A DNA stretch of 64,000 nucleotides, taken from assembly GCF_012641435.1 (NCBI RefSeq), contig NZ_JABAIJ010000001.1, positions 186,001 through 250,000 of the forward strand, read 5' to 3'. Position 1 is the stretch's first letter. Every line of letters starts with the position of its first letter. Source of the DNA: Rhizobium sp. P38BS-XIX (GTDB lineage Bacteria; Pseudomonadota; Alphaproteobacteria; Rhizobiales; Rhizobiaceae). This document shows, piece by piece, positions 58,767-64,000 of this stretch. The translations under genes and the position numbers were made by a program. Below the pieces are notes generated by a model, which made no database searches, had not been told where the DNA came from, and saw only the letters and a program-made list of their open reading frames with translations.

Positions 58767-60178
58767 GTCGCTTTCGCGTCCTCTTCAAGTCCACCGCAGT
58801 CCGCCTATCCGCTCTCTACATCCTTCTTTTTGCGCTTTGTGCCGCTACGCTGGTTTTCTACGTCACGGCCATGTCCGAACGGCTGTTGACGGGACAGATC
58901 CGCGACGCCGTTCAGCAGGAAGTCAGTCAGGTGAAACGCGCCTATGATATTGGCGGCTTGAACCTGCTTCTGCGAACCATGGAGCGTCGTGCGCGCCAAC
59001 CCGGCGCCAATCTCTATGTCATTGCCGGGCCCTCCGGCGATATTCTGGCCGGCAACGTCGCCTCTGTGCAACCGGGTGTGCTCGGCCAGGCCGGCTGGAC
59101 CGAGCTGCCTTTCACATATGAGCGATATACAGACGCCTCCAATGATCCGGAGCTGAGGCATCTGGCGATCGCCAACATCTTCCTTCTCGACAATGGCCTT
59201 CGCATTCTGATCGGTCGCGATCTCGGCGAGCCGGAGCGCTTCCGTCTGCTGGTGCGGCAGGCGCTGATGCTGGCTCTGGCAATCATGGGCCTCGGTGCGC
59301 TGGTCATCTGGTTCGGCATCGGTCGCAATGCGTTGAAGCGCATCGACCGTATGACCGGTGCCAGCCGCAAGATCATGGCAGGGGACCTATCGCAACGGCT
59401 TCCCGTCGGCGGCTCTGGCGACGAGTTCGACCGCATGTCTGCCTCTTTGAACGACATGCTGGAGCGCATCGAGAAATTGAACGAAGGTCTGCGGCAGGTC
59501 TCCGACAATATCGCCCATGACCTGAAGACGCCGCTGACACGGCTGCGCAACAAGGCTGCCGATGCGCTCGACAATGCCGACAGCGAGGGCCGTCGTGTCG
59601 CGCTGGAGGGTATCATCGGCGAGTCGGACCAGCTGATCCGCACGTTCAATGCGCTTCTGATGATCTCGCGTGTCGAGGCGGGTTCGGTTGCCGCCGAGAT
59701 GACCGGCGTCGATCTGTCTTCCATCGTCGCCGATACCGCCGAGCTTTACGAGCCCGTTGCCGAGGAGGCCGGGCTGGAGTTGACTGCCGATATCGAACCG
59801 GAGGTCGAGGTTCAGGGCAATCGCGAGCTGATCGGTCAGGCGCTCTTCAATCTCATCGACAATGCGCTGAAATATGCCGCGGGAAGCCAGGGAAAGCCCG
59901 CGGTGACCTTCAAGCTGTCGCGCACGCAGGATGCCGTCATGCTCGCCGTCGCCGATCACGGCCCCGGCATTCCCGCGCACCAGCGGGCCGACGTGGTCAA
60001 GCGGTTTTTCCGTCTGGACGAGAGCCGCTCCAAGCCTGGAACCGGCCTTGGTCTGGCGCTGGTGGAAGCCGTCATGGAGCTGCATGGCGGCCGCTTGGAG
60101 CTTTCGGATAGCGATCCCGATAGTCCCACGGCAAAGGGATTAACGGTCACGATGATCTTCCCCATGCAGAAACAATAG
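58763..60178 (+). CDS. Sensor histidine kinase, partner of the preceding regulator
   Basis: 471 residues. Two membrane helices (about 14-34 and 168-190) flank a periplasmic domain of about 130 residues; HAMP follows (RIDRMTGASRKIMAGDLSQRLP), then HisKA with VSDNIAHDLKTPLTRLRNKA and HATPase_c with NLIDNALKYA, DHGPGIPAHQ and GTGLGLALVEA. The H-box and ATPase belong to the EnvZ/QseC-like group. The unit lies between degP and glnE and may sense envelope stress (inference from position). Confidence 0.92.
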   Translation: MSRFRVLFKSTAVRLSALYILLFALCAATLVFYVTAMSERLLTGQIRDAVQQEVSQVKRAYDIGGLNLLLRTMERRARQPGANLYVIAGPSGDILAGNVASVQPGVLGQAGWTELPFTYERYTDASNDPELRHLAIANIFLLDNGLRILIGRDLGEPERFRLLVRQALMLALAIMGLGALVIWFGIGRNALKRIDRMTGASRKIMAGDLSQRLPVGGSGDEFDRMSASLNDMLERIEKLNEGLRQVSDNIAHDLKTPLTRLRNKAADALDNADSEGRRVALEGIIGESDQLIRTFNALLMISRVEAGSVAAEMTGVDLSSIVADTAELYEPVAEEAGLELTADIEPEVEVQGNRELIGQALFNLIDNALKYAAGSQGKPAVTFKLSRTQDAVMLAVADHGPGIPAHQRADVVKRFFRLDESRSKPGTGLGLALVEAVMELHGGRLELSDSDPDSPTAKGLTVTMIFPMQKQ

Positions 60179-60219
60179 GTTACTCCTGCACTATCCGATT
60201 GCTCCCTGGGGAGAGCTGC

Positions 60220-63180
60220 ATGACGACGACGCAAGGTGATATGCTGCGAGATGTCCCGCCTGGACGGCTGAAGCCGCTCAATCAGGCGGAGACGAAATCC
60301 GCGCTCGCCGACCTCAAGCAGATTGCCGGATCGGAGCCAGCGATCGCTGCTCTGCTTGCCGAGGAAGGCACGCTGCGGGATTTTATCGTCGCCGCTTTGA
60401 CCTTGTCTCCACATCTGCGTGAAATTGCCAACCTTGAACCGTCGCTTCTCGTCGCCGCCATCGACAAGCCGTTGTCGCCGCAGATCGAGGCGCTGGTGGA
60501 AAATGCCCGGCAAGCCTGGCTGCCGGCAGAGCAGGGGGCTTCATCGCCTTCCGAGTCCGAGGTGATGAGCCGTCTGCGCGTTGCCAAGCGTCGCGCCTCC
60601 TTTCTGATCGCGCTTGCCGATCTCGCCCGCATTTTCGACGGCCGGCTGACCACGAAATGGCTGAGTCGTCTTGCCGAGGCCTCAATTTCAGCGGCGATCG
60701 ATCATCTGCTGCTGTCGTCGCATGAGGCGGGCAAAATCTCGGTTCCAGATCCTGCCGCCCCGAGCCGCAAGTCGGGTCTGATCGTGCTGGGCATGGGCAA
60801 GCTCGGCGCCGAGGAGCTGAACTACTCCTCGGATATCGATCTGGTCGTTTTTTTCGACGAGACGGCGGGTATCGTTCCCGATCCCGACGACGCGATCGAC
60901 ATCTTTCCACGGTTGATGCGCCGGCTAGTGCGGATCCTGCAGGAGCGTACCGCCGACGGCTATGTTTTCCGCACGGACTTGCGCCTGCGCCCCGATCCCG
61001 GTTCGACGCCGCTGGCAATCCCTGTCGATGCAGCCATGATCTACTATGAGGGCAGGGGCCAGAACTGGGAGCGCGCGGCTTTCATCAAGGCGCGGCCCGT
61101 CGGCGGCGATATCGCTGCCGGGCAGGCCTTCATCCGTGAACTCGTGCCCTTCGTCTTCCGCAAATATCTGGATTATGCGGCGATATCGGACATTCACTCC
61201 ATCAAGCGACAGATCCATGCACACAAGGGGCATGGCGCAATCGCGGTCAAAGGCCACAACGTCAAGCTCGGCCGTGGTGGCATCCGCGAAATCGAATTCT
61301 TCGTGCAGACGCAGCAGCTGATTGCCGGCGGCCGTATGCCGGCGTTGCGTTGCCGTTCGACCGAGGAAACTCTCGGCCAACTCACCGACGCCAAGTGGAT
61401 CGATGCGGAAACGCGCGATGAGCTGGCGGTTGCCTATTGGTTCTTGCGGGATGTGGAACACCGCATCCAGATGGTGCGCGACGAGCAAACGCATCTGCTC
61501 CCGGAAACGGATGTCGAACTGCGGCGCATCGCCTATATGATGGGCTTTGCCGATGTGCCGGCCTTCTCCGAGACACTTGTGGCCACACTGAAGACGGTGG
61601 AGCGCCGCTACGCGCGCCTGTTCGAGCAGGAAACGAAACTGTCGAGCGAGACCGGCAACCTCGTCTTTACCGGCCAGGGCGACGATCCCGACACGCTGGA
61701 AACGTTGCGTCGTCTCGGCTTCGACCGGCCCTCCGATATCGCCAACGTCATCCGCACGTGGCACTACGGCCGATATCGCGCCACGCAATCCGTCGAAGCG
61801 CGCGAGCGGCTGACAGAGCTGACGCCGGAACTGCTGCGTGTGTTCGGCGAAAGCAAGCGGGCTGACAAGGCGTTGATGCGCTTCGATAGTTTCATTTCCG
61901 GCTTGCCGGCGGGCATTCAGCTCTTCTCGCTGCTCGGCACCAATCCGGCATTGCTCTCGCTGATCGTCAACATCATGTCGTCGGCGCCACGGCTTGCCGA
62001 GATCATCGCAGCCAAGCCGCATGTCTTCGACGGCATGCTGGATCCGAGCCTGATGGCCGAACTGCCGACGCGCGATTATCTCGCCGAGCGCCTCAGAAAC
62101 TTCCTCGCTCCCGCAAGGCACTATGAGGAAACACTCGATCTGCTGCGCATCTTCGCTTCCGAGCAGCGCTTTTTGATCGGTATCCGCCTTCTGACAGGCG
62201 CGATCGGCGGCACCATGGCTGCCCGCGCCTTTACCTATCTTGCCGATCTGATCGTCGAGGCGGCACTGGATGCGGTCATGAAGGAAATCCGGGCAGCGCA
62301 CGGCGAATATCCTGGTGGCCGCATCGCCGTCGTCGGCATGGGCAAGCTCGGCAGTTTCGAACTTTCGGCAGGCTCCGACATCGATATCATTTTGCTCTAT
62401 GACTACGACGACACGGCAGGCGAATCCTCAGGGCCGAAGCCGCTCGATGCAACACGTTATTTTACGCGCATCACCCAGCGCCTCATCGCCGCCCTCTCGG
62501 CGCCGACGGCCGAGGGCGTGCTGTATGAAGTTGACATGCGCTTGCGACCCTCAGGCAACAAGGGCCCGGTCGCCACGCGCATCAATTCCTTCGAAAAATA
62601 CCAGCGCGAAGAGGCGTGGACCTGGGAGCATATGGCCCTGTCTCGCGCTCGCCTGATCCGCGGTGACGATCAGTTGACGCTGGATGCGGAGCGCATCATC
62701 GGCGAAATCCTTTCCTCGAAGCGGGATGTCGGCAAGATCGCTAAGGATGTGCATGAAATGCGCATGCTGATCGAACAGGAGAAGCCGCCCGAAAGCATCT
62801 GGGATTTGAAGCTGATCCCCGGCGGCCTGATCGATATCGAATTCATCGCGCAATATTTGCGGCTGATCGCGCCGGCTCGTGGCGTCGGGATCGATGCAAA
62901 TGGCCTCAGCACGGCTGAAGCGCTGAAATTGCTTGGCGGCAGCCTGATGGATCGCAATGATCTGGATCTCTGCCTGGAGGCTCTGCAGCTCTACACGGAA
63001 GTGTCGCAGCTGATCCGCCTTTGCATCGACGGCATTTTCGATCCGAAGAATACGCCCGCCGGCCTGATCGAACTCGTCTGCCGTGCTGGTGATTGCCCTG
63101 ATATCAGGACGCTGGAAGCGGAGCTGAAGCGGCTGTCTAAGGCGGTCCGGAAGATATTTCAGGCGACAGTCGGGCGCTGA
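60220..63180 (+). CDS. glnE: Glutamine synthetase adenylyltransferase/adenylyl-removing enzyme GlnE
   Basis: 986 residues; ATG 60220 follows GGAG by six bases. Two nucleotidyltransferase domains in tandem: the N-terminal adenylyl-removing half with [23 protein letters not shown] (around residue 190) and the C-terminal adenylyl-transferring half with [23 protein letters not shown] (around 705), each with the G-S-D-x-D metal pair; a GlnD-like linker joins them. It adds or removes AMP on a glutamine synthetase tyrosine according to PII and glutamine. Overlaps the convergent PleC-like gene by 22 bases. Confidence 0.97.
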   Translation: MTTTQGDMLRDVPPGRLKPLNQAETKSALADLKQIAGSEPAIAALLAEEGTLRDFIVAALTLSPHLREIANLEPSLLVAAIDKPLSPQIEALVENARQAWLPAEQGASSPSESEVMSRLRVAKRRASFLIALADLARIFDGRLTTKWLSRLAEASISAAIDHLLLSSHEAGKISVPDPAAPSRKSGLIVLGMGKLGAEELNYSSDIDLVVFFDETAGIVPDPDDAIDIFPRLMRRLVRILQERTADGYVFRTDLRLRPDPGSTPLAIPVDAAMIYYEGRGQNWERAAFIKARPVGGDIAAGQAFIRELVPFVFRKYLDYAAISDIHSIKRQIHAHKGHGAIAVKGHNVKLGRGGIREIEFFVQTQQLIAGGRMPALRCRSTEETLGQLTDAKWIDAETRDELAVAYWFLRDVEHRIQMVRDEQTHLLPETDVELRRIAYMMGFADVPAFSETLVATLKTVERRYARLFEQETKLSSETGNLVFTGQGDDPDTLETLRRLGFDRPSDIANVIRTWHYGRYRATQSVEARERLTELTPELLRVFGESKRADKALMRFDSFISGLPAGIQLFSLLGTNPALLSLIVNIMSSAPRLAEIIAAKPHVFDGMLDPSLMAELPTRDYLAERLRNFLAPARHYEETLDLLRIFASEQRFLIGIRLLTGAIGGTMAARAFTYLADLIVEAALDAVMKEIRAAHGEYPGGRIAVVGMGKLGSFELSAGSDIDIILLYDYDDTAGESSGPKPLDATRYFTRITQRLIAALSAPTAEGVLYEVDMRLRPSGNKGPVATRINSFEKYQREEAWTWEHMALSRARLIRGDDQLTLDAERIIGEILSSKRDVGKIAKDVHEMRMLIEQEKPPESIWDLKLIPGGLIDIEFIAQYLRLIAPARGVGIDANGLSTAEALKLLGGSLMDRNDLDLCLEALQLYTEVSQLIRLCIDGIFDPKNTPAGLIELVCRAGDCPDIRTLEAELKRLSKAVRKIFQATVGR

Positions 63181-64000
63181 TCGGGAATGCGGATGGAAAT
63201 GACCGTGCCGGTGCCCTCGCGGGAGCGGATGCGCATCCGCCCTTGATGCAGCGCGGTCAGCGAGCGGGAGATCGCAAGGCCAAGGCCGGAGCCTCCCTTG
63301 CTTTTCGCATATTGGCTTTGCACCTGCTCGAACGGCTGGCCAATCTTGCTGAGGGCCGATTTGGGAATGCCGATGCCGGTATCGGCGATGACGAGCATGA
63401 CGGAATCGTCGACCCGGCGGGTGCGAACCGCGATGCGACCGCCGTCATTGGTAAATTTCACCGCGTTGGAAAGCAGGTTGAGCACGATCTGCTTCATGGC
63501 GCGCCGATCGGCATCGAGCTTGATATCGGCAGAGATGGACTGCTCGACGAGAATGTTCTTCTGCGCGGCGGGAACGCGGGTTAGCCGCAGGCATTCCTCG
63601 ATCAATGGTGCCAGGTCGACCTGCTCGCAGTGCAGCTTGATGTGGCCCGCCTCGATCTTCGACATGTCGAGAATGTCGTTGATGACGTTCAGCAGGTGCT
63701 TGCCGCTGTCATGGATATCCCGGGCATATTCATTGTATCGCGCCGAACCGAGCGGGCCGAACATCTGGTCTTGCAGAATTTCCGAGAAGCCGAGAATGGC
63801 GTTGAGCGGCGTTCGCAGCTCGTGCGACATGTTGGCGAGGAACTCCGATTTCGCCCGGTTGGCGGCCTCGGCGCGTTCTTTTTCGGCGAGGTAGTTGGTG
63901 TTCGCGGTGGAAAGCTCCGCCTTCTGTCGTTCCAGAATTTGCCGCGATGCGGAGAGATCGTTGATCGTCGCCATCAGGCGTCGCTCGGATTCGCGCAGGC
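63159..64000 (-). CDS. pleC: Sensor histidine kinase, PleC-like (3' part)
   Basis: The frame stays open to the right edge of the window, so the 5' part (sensor and PAS domains) is missing. Present are a coiled-coil linker ([20 protein letters not shown]), the HisKA domain ([20 protein letters not shown]) with [12 protein letters not shown], and the ATPase ([29 protein letters not shown]). The H-box is nearly identical to that of the kinase at 38008, as in the PleC/DivJ/PdhS family. I recall PleC next to glnE in S. meliloti, which supports the symbol without proof. Its 3' end overlaps glnE by 22 bases on the opposite strand. Confidence 0.72.
   Translation of the reverse strand, partial: LRESERRLMATINDLSASRQILERQKAELSTANTNYLAEKERAEAANRAKSEFLANMSHELRTPLNAILGFSEILQDQMFGPLGSARYNEYARDIHDSGKHLLNVINDILDMSKIEAGHIKLHCEQVDLAPLIEECLRLTRVPAAQKNILVEQSISADIKLDADRRAMKQIVLNLLSNAVKFTNDGGRIAVRTRRVDDSVMLVIADTGIGIPKSALSKIGQPFEQVQSQYAKSKGGSGLGLAISRSLTALHQGRMRIRSREGTGTVISIRIPDQRPTVA

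Noticed and set aside
1..64000. CRISPR arrays, prophage or integron structures
   Set aside because: No regularly spaced repeats, integrase, capsid or attachment-site patterns were seen anywhere in the window.

Overview
The window is ordinary chromosomal DNA of a GC-rich alphaproteobacterium of the Rhizobiales, most likely Rhizobium or a close relative. The support is a feuN-feuP-feuQ cluster, a MucR/Ros-type zinc-finger regulator, a dmeR-dmeF metal-efflux pair, a cytochrome c maturation operon followed by a DegP protease and a two-component pair, GlnE, and DivJ/PleC-type kinases. As far as I recall, the order ilvE-sodB ... mrp-mucR and ccm-degP-RR-HK-glnE-pleC resembles Sinorhizobium meliloti; I could not check this. 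There is no rRNA, tRNA, CRISPR array, insertion sequence or phage gene that I can support.

Left part (1-29.4 kb): a mosaic of small accessory and metabolic genes. It starts with the end of ilvE, then an AT-richer two-gene unit (a 39-residue membrane peptide and a zinc-ribbon protein), an MFS/PEBP pair, two AraC regulators, superoxide dismutase, a metallophosphoesterase, an SDR, a WYL regulator facing a LysE exporter, and two c-type cytochromes. After these come a methyltransferase, a C39-like protein, a metal-resistance block (MerR regulator, DmeR, DmeF), a class A beta-lactamase, SelO, oligopeptidase B, a CbpA/CbpM pair, a polysaccharide deacetylase, an AI-2E-type permease, VOC proteins and a haemolysin III homologue.

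Middle (29.4-36.4 kb): a complete seven-gene Mrp Na+/H+ antiporter operon (mrpA-G), with most junctions overlapping, then mucR behind a 525-base, partly AT-rich leader region.

Right part (36.5-64 kb): envelope, cell-cycle and redox genes. These are sufE, a probable divJ kinase overlapped by a peptidoglycan-binding protein, DUF1491 and DUF2336 proteins, several very small genes, a DUF1214/DUF1254 pair, PBP1A, and feuNPQ (a periplasmic modulator with its two-component system). The ccmI-ccmE-ccmF-ccmH operon, degP, a second two-component pair, glnE and the 3' part of a PleC-like kinase follow.

The least explained places are a run of hairpins ending in a possible Shine-Dalgarno lock at 43060-43215, the TM-peptide/zinc-ribbon unit at 209-842, a 44-residue membrane peptide fused by TAATG to a DUF2336 gene (41978-42112), a perfect 31-base palindrome at 3908-3938, and two classes of metal sensor facing each other at the dmeRF locus.
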